This document shows, piece by piece, positions 1 through 8,094 of a DNA stretch of 28,533 nucleotides (positions within the stretch are counted from its first letter, which is position 1; each line of letters starts with the position of its first letter). The notes under the pieces are model-generated. The model had not been told where the DNA came from. It searched no databases and saw nothing but the letters and a program-made list of their open reading frames with translations. Position numbers and translations under genes: made by a program. The DNA is from Ascoidea tarda (nom. inval.). Taxonomy: Eukaryota > Ascomycota > Saccharomycetes > Ascoideales > Ascoideaceae. The stretch spans positions 1 to 28,533 of the forward strand of contig JAKTTS010000166.1 in assembly GCA_030560485.1 (NCBI GenBank), read 5' to 3'.

Positions 1-246
1 AAAGACAGTAAAGCATTGATCCCATAGCAGCAATTGATGTACATGAGCAATCCACATCACTATTGTTACTAATCATCGACGGAACGGTTTTGATTTCCGA
101 CCCTACAATAAAAATTATTAAAAGAATTATCTTTTTGGTTATAAACAAGAAAATCTGGGGAAAATATATAGATATTTAACTGTTTGTTATTATTTTTGTT
201 TTAAAATTTTGTTCAATAGTATTAAATTTGATAATAACATTTAAAA
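1..246 (+). promoter_or_regulatory. Upstream region of the multi-Zn2Cys6 gene
   Basis: No coding sequence is visible. Two CGG triplets in the same orientation, five bases apart (ACGGAACGGT, 79-88), are followed by an inverted one (TCCGA, 96-100). CGG triplets are the usual contact sequence of Zn2Cys6 proteins, so autoregulation by the downstream gene is possible but is only inference. A TATA-like TATATA lies at 165-170, about 80 bases before the ATG. The last 100 bases are very AT-rich, as in a yeast leader. Confidence 0.4.
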
Positions 247-2775
247 ATGGTAAAACCACTCCCCCCTCTTCAATATCATCATAATTTATCTGCTGAAAAT
301 CTTCCTCAATATTTACAATCCATCGTTGATAATGATAAAGAAAATCAATACTCAAAGAAGCAATCACTCACCAACTATATATTTACAAATCCTGATTGTT
401 TAAGTTATTTCTTACTAGATAATAAAATTGAAATTGATTTCAGACCCTTGATTGACATTATAAGTTTGTTGCTATTAAATGATTTAGAGAATCTTTTAAT
501 TAATCAGAATTCTGATGACAATCCATTCTTTGGAAAATATTCTGAACAAAAGGCCATAGCAAATAATTTTAGAATTAATGTTGACAAAGTCAATAATAAA
601 ATGAGTAACGACAGTCCATTATTTACGAGACTTTTGAATAATATATTAAATTGTGATTTGGCCTCTAAGGATAAACCTTCAATTTTAAATCAAATGGAGA
701 AGCTTAATAGTCATAAAAATTTATATGATAATGAATCTCATCAGATTGAGAGAAAATATGCAATTTTGAGTTTAATTAATTTTCATAGACATCAAAAATC
801 ATCGAATTTCTTTCAACAAATAATTGGAATCAAATTACAAAGTTTAGGCGTAGATGGAAGGTCAGTTCAAATTTTGAATAAACTTGGAATTACAAATTCA
901 AAAAATTCAGTAAGAAATGCAATTTCTGCTTTGATTGAAGCTAGTCCTAGCTATCCAGCTCCGATAGAAAAGAAAAAGAATAATAATAACTATAGTCATA
1001 ACCATAATGAAAATCATAACTATGATGACGATCATAGTCATAATAATAATGGAAATTGTGATGAAAATTGTAATGAAAATGATAAAAGAATTCAAAGAGA
1101 TCAGATAATTGAGAATATCAGATTATCCGTTTATTATAGAATAAATAAAGGGCCAATTTTTGTAACTGATAAAGATGACATGAGTCAATATAGTTATGAA
1201 GATGGTAAAATGATACCAAGTGATAAATTGTATTCCGGTTTTAGATATTACTTTTATAATAATATACTCAAGAATTATTCTCAAAAGAACAATGAGACTA
1301 TACAATATAATAATTCATTTTTCAGAGAATCTTCTATATCTCATGATATAAATGACCATAATGATAATGATAATGATAATAATCACATTATGAAAAATGC
1401 TGATAAAAACTTTATTTCTAAAGGCAAATCTTCTTATAGTCAAAGAATACGGTGCTTGAATTGCAAAAGATTTAAAAGAAAATGTGTTGGTTCAGAAATA
1501 AAGGGAAAATGTGAATATTGTCTAAAACAAGGATTCGATTGCATATTTCAAGAAAAATTTCAACAAAGATGTAAACATTGTCGTGAAATGAATACATTTT
1601 GTTATAAAGAAAATGGGAGCAGTTCATGTGAAAGATGTATTAAGAAAAATATTCGGTGTATTTGTTTGAAGAATCCATCAATACCGGAGACATCATCAAA
1701 TAAAGCTAAAAATAAGAAGAAAAATAAGAAAATAAATTGTTTAAATTGTAGAAACAAGAAAATAAAATGCAATATAATCGAAGTTGTTGGTGGATGTGAA
1801 AGTGGATGTGAAAAGACAAGAAAGAGAAAAATATGTGAAAGTTGTTTAAAAAAAAATATTAAATGTATTTTTATAGAGCAAAAAAGAGCCAGGTGTTTTA
1901 ATTGTCGAAAGATGGGTTGCTATTGTCATAGAAGAGAGGGCGAGACAGTATGTGATAGATGCAAAATCACTGATGGTGAGTGTGTTTATTCTTCCAATGA
2001 TAATGATGATGATAATGAGAATGATGATGATAATGAGAATGAGGATGATAATGATAATGAGAATGAGAATGTGAATTTCACTCGCAACAAAGAAAATGGT
2101 ACGAATCACAATTGCAATGTCAATTGTAATGTGAATTGTCAAGTCAATGAAGGTGAAAATTGTAATGTGACTTGTAATGTTAATTGCAATGTAAACTGCA
2201 ATGAGGCTTTGGTTTCAAGTCAATTGAGTGTTAATGCGGGTTCTAATGAAAATTTGAATAAAACTTTGGAAGCAAATTTAATTGGGATAAGCGGTAATCT
2301 ATCTACTATCAATGTTGATATTAGCAGATCGAATTCTGACCAATCAATTGATAATTTATCAGTGTATTCAAGTCATATTGAGAAAGAATCTGGATCTGGA
2401 TTAAGGTATAATAATATCCAATTTCACAATGTTAATATTACTAGTGCTAGTAATAATATTAAAAATTTGAAAGAGGATAAATCCAAAGTAATTTATGGGA
2501 AGGTGAATTGTTTGGTGTGTCGGAAAAGAAGAGGTAAGTGTGTTCCATCAATGAAAACACAAGCTTGTCGATATTGTTTTGAGAGAAATTTGGAATGTAT
2601 TTATATTACAGAAAAGCAGCCAAGATGTATAAACTGTCGAAAACGAAATGCTTTTTGTTTTAAAAAACAGGGGAAAACCAGTTGTGAACGATGTATTGAT
2701 GGTGATCATGAGTGTGTGTATGGCTCAGTTAAAAGAGCTAAAATTGAGCAAGATAGCAATGGTCAAAACAGTTGA
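247..2775 (+). CDS. Asn-rich protein with six Zn2Cys6 clusters in three twin units
   Basis: I cannot assign this 842-residue protein to a named gene. It contains six copies of the binuclear zinc cluster pattern C-x2-C-x6-C-x8-C-x2-C-x6-C, starting at Cys 403, 442, 498, 550, 755 and 794. They form three pairs, each pair joined by exactly nine residues. Copy 3 has a 21-residue third loop containing two extra Cys. In the first member of each pair the stretch before the third Cys is basic (RFKRKC, NKKIKC, KRRGKC), as in Gal4-type DNA-contact modules. In the second member it ends in an aromatic residue (NTFC, GCYC, NAFC). Between units 2 and 3 lie Asp/Asn runs and an Asn-Val-Asn-Cys repeat (about 619-652). 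Residues 170-230 form a predicted helical segment reminiscent of the N-terminal part of some basidiomycete DUF6589-type proteins; this is weak. The C terminus ends 19 residues after the last Cys. A nuclear DNA-binding role is likely from the clusters alone. Confidence 0.85.
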   Translation: MVKPLPPLQYHHNLSAENLPQYLQSIVDNDKENQYSKKQSLTNYIFTNPDCLSYFLLDNKIEIDFRPLIDIISLLLLNDLENLLINQNSDDNPFFGKYSEQKAIANNFRINVDKVNNKMSNDSPLFTRLLNNILNCDLASKDKPSILNQMEKLNSHKNLYDNESHQIERKYAILSLINFHRHQKSSNFFQQIIGIKLQSLGVDGRSVQILNKLGITNSKNSVRNAISALIEASPSYPAPIEKKKNNNNYSHNHNENHNYDDDHSHNNNGNCDENCNENDKRIQRDQIIENIRLSVYYRINKGPIFVTDKDDMSQYSYEDGKMIPSDKLYSGFRYYFYNNILKNYSQKNNETIQYNNSFFRESSISHDINDHNDNDNDNNHIMKNADKNFISKGKSSYSQRIRCLNCKRFKRKCVGSEIKGKCEYCLKQGFDCIFQEKFQQRCKHCREMNTFCYKENGSSSCERCIKKNIRCICLKNPSIPETSSNKAKNKKKNKKINCLNCRNKKIKCNIIEVVGGCESGCEKTRKRKICESCLKKNIKCIFIEQKRARCFNCRKMGCYCHRREGETVCDRCKITDGECVYSSNDNDDDNENDDDNENEDDNDNENENVNFTRNKENGTNHNCNVNCNVNCQVNEGENCNVTCNVNCNVNCNEALVSSQLSVNAGSNENLNKTLEANLIGISGNLSTINVDISRSNSDQSIDNLSVYSSHIEKESGSGLRYNNIQFHNVNITSASNNIKNLKEDKSKVIYGKVNCLVCRKRRGKCVPSMKTQACRYCFERNLECIYITEKQPRCINCRKRNAFCFKKQGKTSCERCIDGDHECVYGSVKRAKIEQDSNGQNS

Positions 2776-2779
2776 TAAT

Positions 2780-2801
2780 TGATAATTGATAATCGATTAT
2801 C
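2780..2801. terminator. GATAATT repeat and palindrome after the stop codon
   Basis: Short direct repeats of GATAATT run into the perfect 14-bp palindrome GATAATCGATTATC (2788-2801), starting 12 bases after the stop codon. It could fold in the 3' untranslated RNA or mark the transcript end. Neither is established. Confidence 0.3.
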
Positions 2802-2975
2802 GAGATTAAAAGGAAGTCGAAAAGATGGAAGTTGAATTGTGCAGAGTGCTGCCATTTTGGGAAGATGCATTTATCTGTTTCCCGATTCATACAATGTCCT
2901 AATCCGGCATGTCCAAGCTCAGAAAAACTGTTTTGGGAAGGAATCCTCCATGTTGGTGTTTTCAGTTGAAGAGAT

Positions 2976-3081
2976 TCCGTCAAAGGAATTACGGAGCATA
3001 TTATCCGTCTGTGAGTGTCTCCGTTAAAGATTCCCGTTGGACAATCTCCGTCAGGCGATCTCCGTTGACTGCAGGTTACGG
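2976..3081. repeat. Roughly 14-bp-periodic array of CCGT/ACGG motifs
   Basis: TCCGT occurs at 2976, 3004, 3020, 3047 and 3061. ACGGA is at 2991, CCCGT at 3033 and TTACGG at 3076-3081. The CCG/CGG cores are spaced 13-16 bases apart across about 105 bp. The surrounding bases are diverged, so this is either a decayed minisatellite or an array of zinc-cluster binding sites. It lies about 220-330 bases upstream of the first Mpv17-like gene. Confidence 0.55.
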
Positions 3082-3301
3082 TGTGCTGCTGCTGGGTGGA
3101 ATTTTCAAATCAGTTGGTGAGAAGAAAACCGGAGAAAGGTTGTTTTTCGCTTTACATAAATAGAAGAGGTATCGTCAGCCATTTTGACCTAAGATTTGAA
3201 TGATTGATTTTGTTAAGCGATTATCTGGTAGCCAAAGAGAGACAGTTGTCGATAGATTTTTCTATTTCTTTGTTGATATTTTCAATATTAAATAATTAAA
3301 G

Positions 3302-4138
3302 ATGTCATTATCTCCCTCTGCATTTCTTTATAGTTCCCTTGTCTTAAAGCCAATCTCTAAGACTAGGGCATTAAATTATAAATACCTTTACTATTTGAGT
3401 AAATATCCTTTGTTAACCAAGTCTTTGACAGCAGGATTTTTGGCAGCGTTAAATGAAATTATAGCTACAGTTTTTTCCAGAGATTTCAAAAATTGCGAAG
3501 AAAACAAATATAGAGAATTTATAAACAATAAGTTAAAATTAAAGAGTTTACCAATTAGTGTGGTTAAGACTGTTGATACCTTGATCTCGATTTTAATTAA
3601 TAAAAAAGTTATATTATTAACACTTTTTGGATCATTTATTAATGCACCATTGAGCCATTTTTTTTATAAGAAACTTCATAAATTAAAGATCTTTAAACAA
3701 TATCCCTTGACGTTCAAAAAGAAGTTGCTTCAAGTTTTTATTTCATTGACATGTTTCACGCCATTTATCACATTATTATTTATATCATTCATTGGACTAG
3801 TTAATAAATTGAATTCCAAGAATTCTAGTTTAAAATCTATCAAAGAGATTGTTGTATCTACACTAAAGGCCAATTACTTTTCGGCCTTGAAAGTCTCATG
3901 GATAGTAACACCATCATCAGTTTTGTTTGCTCAACATTATTTACATCCAAACACTTGGACAGTCTTTTTTGCAGTTGTCTACTTCATTATTGGAACTCTC
4001 GAGAACACTCAAGTCAAATTGCGATTGAAAAAGGCCAAATTAGAAGAAGAAAAAAACTATCTTAAAAGAGACGCTGAAAAAGAGTTGGAAAAAGACATTA
4101 CGCCTGAGGCTCAAGCCCTCAACAACCCAGAGGATTAA
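3302..4138 (+). CDS. Mpv17/PMP22-family membrane protein (copy 1)
   Basis: This 278-residue integral membrane protein resembles the Mpv17/PMP22 family (mammalian Mpv17 and PMP22, yeast Sym1, Neurospora Woronin sorting complex protein). Members sit in the mitochondrial inner or peroxisomal membrane and are proposed channels. The N-terminal signature is at residues 31-56 (YPLLTKSLTAGFLAALNEI). The usual Gly-Asp before the Ala-Gln is here Asn-Glu, as in the filamentous-fungal peroxisomal branch. Hydrophobic segments follow near residues 105-125, 143-165 and 190-240. The family's C-terminal region is present as SWIVTPSSVLFAQH (about 198-211) and a segment ending GTLENTQ. The tail is charged and helical. 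The next gene is a diverged paralogue on the same strand. Peroxisomal versus mitochondrial location cannot be settled from sequence alone. Confidence 0.75.
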   Translation: MSLSPSAFLYSSLVLKPISKTRALNYKYLYYLSKYPLLTKSLTAGFLAALNEIIATVFSRDFKNCEENKYREFINNKLKLKSLPISVVKTVDTLISILINKKVILLTLFGSFINAPLSHFFYKKLHKLKIFKQYPLTFKKKLLQVFISLTCFTPFITLLFISFIGLVNKLNSKNSSLKSIKEIVVSTLKANYFSALKVSWIVTPSSVLFAQHYLHPNTWTVFFAVVYFIIGTLENTQVKLRLKKAKLEEEKNYLKRDAEKELEKDITPEAQALNNPED

Positions 4139-4531
4139 ATATTCTTTGAAAACCTAATTATGTTTCTTCAATAACTATTCGATTTTTTTCTTTCACTATT
4201 TACACTTTAACTACTTTACTATCTTACTCTTAGTCTAATATCTTTGAATCTTCCACTACTTTTCTCTTTATTGTTTTCCCTTTCTTTGGCTTCACTATTT
4301 ACTATTTACTATTTACTATCTACCTTTCTTTTCTTTTGCCTCCTAATTCCATGATGTTGTTTATGCTATCCACTATTCTGCAGCCCTCCATTCGCCATAT
4401 GGTGTTACTGGCGTTTGATAACGATCATCTACTTCTTCTGATATGGAGCCTAATCTGAGGAATTTTTTCCCTGCAAATATCCCACGTGACCGTATTTACT
4501 GAACGGAAACCCTAATTAGAGTCTGTAACCA

Positions 4532-4554
4532 CTGCAGCTTTGTGACAGCTGCAG
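4532..4554. repeat. Inverted repeat CTGCAGCT-7-AGCTGCAG
   Basis: Two perfect 8-base arms are separated by seven bases in an otherwise non-coding region. It may be a hairpin or a dimeric protein site containing CAGCTG. No function is assigned. Confidence 0.5.
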
Positions 4555-4623
4555 CATGAGCTGTGAAGATGCACATCTGCATTGGAACGCGTTTTATCTT
4601 TTTACCAAGCTAAAGGATCGCCG

Positions 4624-4668
4624 GGGCCCAGGCTCAACACTGCTCTGTGGTGAATTTGTCTGGGGCCC
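4624..4668. repeat. GC-rich inverted repeat GGGCCCAG / CTGGGGCCC
   Basis: Arms at 4624-4631 and 4660-4668 are complementary apart from one extra G and enclose a 28-base loop. The stretch is unusually GC-rich for this window. I see no tRNA or known RNA fold in it. Confidence 0.4.
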
Positions 4669-5040
4669 TCCGCCCAAAACGGCAATTTCAGACCAGATCA
4701 CATCCAACAATAGATAATACCAACCGTCACTGAAGAACAATGCCAAACCAACCAGATTTAACAGAACCATCTCACGTCCACACCAGGAGAGCTTCATTCC
4801 TCAGAATTAGACCTCAGCATTGCTACAGCTTCTCTATTTTTTACCGAATTTTGTGGCTCTGATTGCCCACCCAAGCTACTACAAGACTATATTTACACCA
4901 GCATAATCTCTTTCTTCCTTTTCAATAACTTTATATCATCATATACTCAGAAATTCATATTTTTTATATCACATCTTGTATCTCGTTTCTTGAAATATTC
5001 ACTTTTTTTTTCCTTATTGTTTTTTCTTCATATTCATTTA

Positions 5041-5055
5041 ATGCCTAATGTCTAA
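5041..5055 (+). promoter_or_regulatory. Four-codon upstream ORF overlapping the main start
   Basis: ATG CCT AAT GTC TAA begins seven bases before the chosen start at 5048, in another frame, and ends inside the main coding sequence. Ribosomes that initiate here could not simply reinitiate at 5048. Both ATGs have a pyrimidine at -3, so leaky scanning is plausible. It matters only if transcripts begin upstream of 5041. Confidence 0.5.
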
Positions 5056-7903
5056 TATTGCAAAGGATTATCTACCCATAGTCCATTTAATAGTTTATTC
5101 AAATAAAAATGGTTTATCGAGTGAATCCTCGAAATTTATTTCATCTTTATTTAAATCTCCAATTAATAACAAAAGCTTGCCTAGCTCATTGGCCTTACCA
5201 CATTCTTTAAAGTCTTTGAAATTTTTAAAATCTTTAAAATCACTATCAATTGATAGTTTATCCTTACTCTTATTTAAATTGCTAATCTCAATTAAATCTA
5301 TCAATTGCTCATTTTCTTATTATTTATCAAACTACCCAGTTTTAACTGAATCAATAACTGCTGCTAGTTTAATTGCGTTAAATGAAATAGTAGCAAGATT
5401 AATATCATCGCATTACCCTTTTAATACAATCAATAGCTATGATTTTGAATTGGAATCAAGAAACAGTTCTTCCTCTCATTCTCCTCAGAATTCAAATTCA
5501 AATTCAAATACAAATACAAACTCGGATTTAAAATATCTCAATGACTCAAATAACACCCGTAATGATACTAATGATACTAACAATACTAGTCATAATAAAA
5601 ACCGTTCTAGATCAGTACCAAAATCAAGATCAAGATCAAGATCAAGATCAAAATCAAGATCCAAACCAAGATCAAACCCTCATTTAAAATCTCATTTCAA
5701 TTATAATTCTAAAATTAAACTGAAACCGATACTGAAACTGGAACTGATACTGAAACTAAAATTAAGAAATTTTATTTTATCATTAATTTCATCATTAAAA
5801 TCCTTTAATAATTTCAATCGAAATTTATTATTAAAAATTTATTTAAAATTGAAAATTATTTTACAAAAACTAAATAATAAAGTTATCTTATTATCAATTT
5901 TTGGATTTTGCATCAATGCTCCAATGAATCATTATCATTATAATTATATAAATGAAAAATTTAAAAGACCTTTAGATTTTAAGAAAAAATTGGCTCAGAT
6001 TTTAATCACAGTCTTTGGATTTTCTCCTTTAATAAATTCTTTATTTTTAGCTTATTTAGCTATAATTAATTTTGGCACTTTGGAAAATATTAACACAGAT
6101 AAGCCAAATAGCTCAAACAGTACAAATGGTACAAATGGTATCAAGAAAAAGAGAAATGTTGGTAGTTTACTTTTGATATCTATTTTTAAAAATATAAAAG
6201 CCAATTTGATACCGGTATTAAGAACATCATGGATAGTCTCACCTATTTCAATGTTGTTTGCTCAACATTTTTTACACCCTAAATACTGGGTTATTTTTTT
6301 CAATTTTATTTATTTTACTTTAGGAACAATTCAAAATACATCGTTAAAGATTAAGTTACAAAGCTTTTATTTTGAAAACGAGAAAAAAAAGAGAGATGAG
6401 GAGTATGCCAATAGAGCATTGCAAACTGAATTTGACCGTATTTTTCAAGAGATTCAAAGGCAGAACGAGTTGAACAAAACTGGTAAGAGTCATCATGATA
6501 ATGACGATTTAAATAATGAACAAGACGAAAAATTGATTCAAAACGAGATACTAAATGGCATTTCAAATAAAGTTTCAAATAGTGTCTCAAATGAAGCGAC
6601 CAATGGAGTTTCCAATGACATTTCTAATGAAGCGACTAATGGTATTTCTAATGAAATCTCTAATGAAGTGACTAACCAAATTTCTAACGAAATTTTTAAC
6701 AATACTTTTAACAACGCTTCCAACAACACTTCTAACAATGTTTCTAACGAAATGTTTAATGAAAGTGAGAACCAGGAAAGAAGTACCAGTTTTCTTCAAG
6801 AAAATTCAAATAGAAACATAATGGAAGCAATCGATGCTATAAACGCTATAAATGAAATGAGTTACTTGACTGATTTGAATGATTATGTGAACAAACCAAA
6901 TCAAAATCAAAATCAAAATCAAAATCAAAAAAGCAATCAAAAGGCTAGTCAAGTTGTCAATACTAATAATAGCAATAAAAGTGATGGTAATGATTTAAAT
7001 AGAAATGATTTGAGCACAATTCTTTATAAAAAAGAGCAACAAGAGTTATTGCAAAAACAAGAATTGATGAGCCTTAATCCAAGTTACTCGCCATCGTATT
7101 ATAACAATGGATCGCCCGGAAGTAACTTGGCTGTGAGCAATGCGAGTACTCGGAATTATACTCCAGTTAGATATGGTAGCTTAACGAATGCAGGAGGAAA
7201 TGTTAATTTATCACCCATAAAGTCAATACATTCAAACAGATTATCAAAGTATCCCACGAGAAAAGCATCTAATGCGAAGAACTACCCAGGAATGGGAGCA
7301 TCGTTGATGAATTCTGAAAGCAAGAACTATTTGAGTCCCAACAGCAATATTGGCATTAGTGGCAGTAATATTAGGACTGGTAGTGGTAATTACGGAAATG
7401 AAAGATCAATTAGCCAATCCAGCAATCTCAGCAGCAGCCGAAGAAACATTTTGAATCCGGTGACCAACGATGTTCTAGATCTCGAAAGGGTGCAGTCGAT
7501 CGAAAGAAGCTATTTGGAAGAGTTTGAACAATGGAAAAGGTCGCAGAGTAGCAACAGGCCGCAGAAACCTAAAATGGAGGCGCAGGGAAGTTTCAGCCTT
7601 ATTGACGATCCGTTTAATAGCGTTGCCTCGAGGGTGGAGCGATCGTTGAGAAAGAGCTTTGGCAATGAGGACAATGAGGGCAATGAGGGCAACGAGAGAG
7701 AGCTTTCAGACTCAGTCACCAAGTCCTACTTGAACAGCTTGGAGCAGAAGTATGGCAGTGCCAGCTACGCTGTGGGCAACATTGAACAAGCTGCTGTGGC
7801 TGGAGCCGGAAGCAATGCAGTGTTTGGGGACAGTGTGGTTGATTTGAAAAAGACCAGTTCTGATTCTACAGAGATTTCGTCGATAGTGTACAGTTCTGAG
7901 TAA
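5048..7903 (+). CDS. Enlarged Mpv17/PMP22-family protein (copy 2)
   Basis: This 951-residue protein is a paralogue of the preceding gene. It matches copy 1 in three blocks: about 88-115 (YPVLTESITAASLIALNEI), about 275-345 (INAPMNH through FGFSPLINSLF) and about 385-440 (SWIVSPISMLFAQHFLHP). The membrane domain is split by an insertion (about 125-230) with Ser/Asn runs and an Arg-Ser repeat encoded by ATCAAG hexamers. After the domain comes a roughly 500-residue tail that is Asn/Ser-rich and probably disordered. It includes 17 tetrapeptide repeats (504-571), an Asn-Gln run and Ser/Arg-rich stretches that could be phosphorylated. Typical family members are about 200-300 residues, so most of this protein is added sequence. 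The base composition becomes more GC-balanced in the last 150 codons. The tail could recruit cytosolic partners; that is inference. Confidence 0.72.
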   Translation: MSNIAKDYLPIVHLIVYSNKNGLSSESSKFISSLFKSPINNKSLPSSLALPHSLKSLKFLKSLKSLSIDSLSLLLFKLLISIKSINCSFSYYLSNYPVLTESITAASLIALNEIVARLISSHYPFNTINSYDFELESRNSSSSHSPQNSNSNSNTNTNSDLKYLNDSNNTRNDTNDTNNTSHNKNRSRSVPKSRSRSRSRSKSRSKPRSNPHLKSHFNYNSKIKLKPILKLELILKLKLRNFILSLISSLKSFNNFNRNLLLKIYLKLKIILQKLNNKVILLSIFGFCINAPMNHYHYNYINEKFKRPLDFKKKLAQILITVFGFSPLINSLFLAYLAIINFGTLENINTDKPNSSNSTNGTNGIKKKRNVGSLLLISIFKNIKANLIPVLRTSWIVSPISMLFAQHFLHPKYWVIFFNFIYFTLGTIQNTSLKIKLQSFYFENEKKKRDEEYANRALQTEFDRIFQEIQRQNELNKTGKSHHDNDDLNNEQDEKLIQNEILNGISNKVSNSVSNEATNGVSNDISNEATNGISNEISNEVTNQISNEIFNNTFNNASNNTSNNVSNEMFNESENQERSTSFLQENSNRNIMEAIDAINAINEMSYLTDLNDYVNKPNQNQNQNQNQKSNQKASQVVNTNNSNKSDGNDLNRNDLSTILYKKEQQELLQKQELMSLNPSYSPSYYNNGSPGSNLAVSNASTRNYTPVRYGSLTNAGGNVNLSPIKSIHSNRLSKYPTRKASNAKNYPGMGASLMNSESKNYLSPNSNIGISGSNIRTGSGNYGNERSISQSSNLSSSRRNILNPVTNDVLDLERVQSIERSYLEEFEQWKRSQSSNRPQKPKMEAQGSFSLIDDPFNSVASRVERSLRKSFGNEDNEGNEGNERELSDSVTKSYLNSLEQKYGSASYAVGNIEQAAVAGAGSNAVFGDSVVDLKKTSSDSTEISSIVYSSE
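6557..6760 (+). repeat. Seventeen tandem 12-bp repeats encoding x-h-S/T/F-N
   Basis: Seventeen consecutive four-codon units each end in Asn, with Ser, Thr or Phe before it (GISN, KVSN, EATN, NTFN and similar). They exactly fill 204 bp inside the disordered tail of the second Mpv17-like gene. Third-position differences between copies indicate an older array rather than a fresh expansion. Confidence 0.85.
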
Positions 7904-8094
7904 GAAGACAGAGACCAATACAGATACTTTTATTTAGGGTAGACAAGTTAGTTAGCTAGTAAGAACAAAAGAAAGATAATTAGGACAGGTAAATGGTATA
8001 AAAATATTCTTTGTAGAAAAAACAACAAGATTAGATAAGAGAGTTTAAATTGCAACCAGTAAGACAAAAAGTTGAAAAAAAGGAAAGAGAGCGC
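7904..8094. terminator. Convergent 3' region between the Mpv17-like and RCR genes
   Basis: This 191-bp gap separates two convergent stop codons. It is AT-rich with no coding signal and presumably holds both polyadenylation regions. Confidence 0.5.

Larger units (their letters stand above)
2776..3301. promoter_or_regulatory. Intergenic region with a TCCGT/ACGGA site array
   Basis: No convincing gene lies here; two short open frames have no protein-like composition. Just after the stop codon there are GATAATT repeats and a 14-bp palindrome, probably the 3' end of the upstream gene. Bases 2820-3170 are clearly more GC-rich than the flanking genes. They contain a run of CCGT motifs (2976-3081). 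The last 100 bases are AT-rich and lead into the next ATG. Confidence 0.5.
4139..5047. other. 909-bp intergenic region between the two Mpv17-like genes
   Basis: The first 200 bases are pyrimidine-rich, with repeats of ACTATTT and CTATTTACTA, and look like a 3' region. Bases 4380-4860 are more GC-rich. They contain two inverted repeats (4532-4554 and 4624-4668) and one ACGCGT (4587-4592), 456 bases before the next ATG. Bases 4900-5040 are T-rich, like a promoter leader. A 67-codon minus-strand frame here looks spurious. Confidence 0.45.

Noticed and set aside
2909-3163. 84-codon plus-strand frame over the CCGT array
   Set aside because: The repeat period of about 14 does not fit codons, and the protein resembles nothing I know.
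4594-4797. 67-codon minus-strand frame in the intergenic region
   Set aside because: It has one hydrophobic stretch but no recognisable family and overlaps the GC-rich inverted repeat. It is kept as a possibility only.
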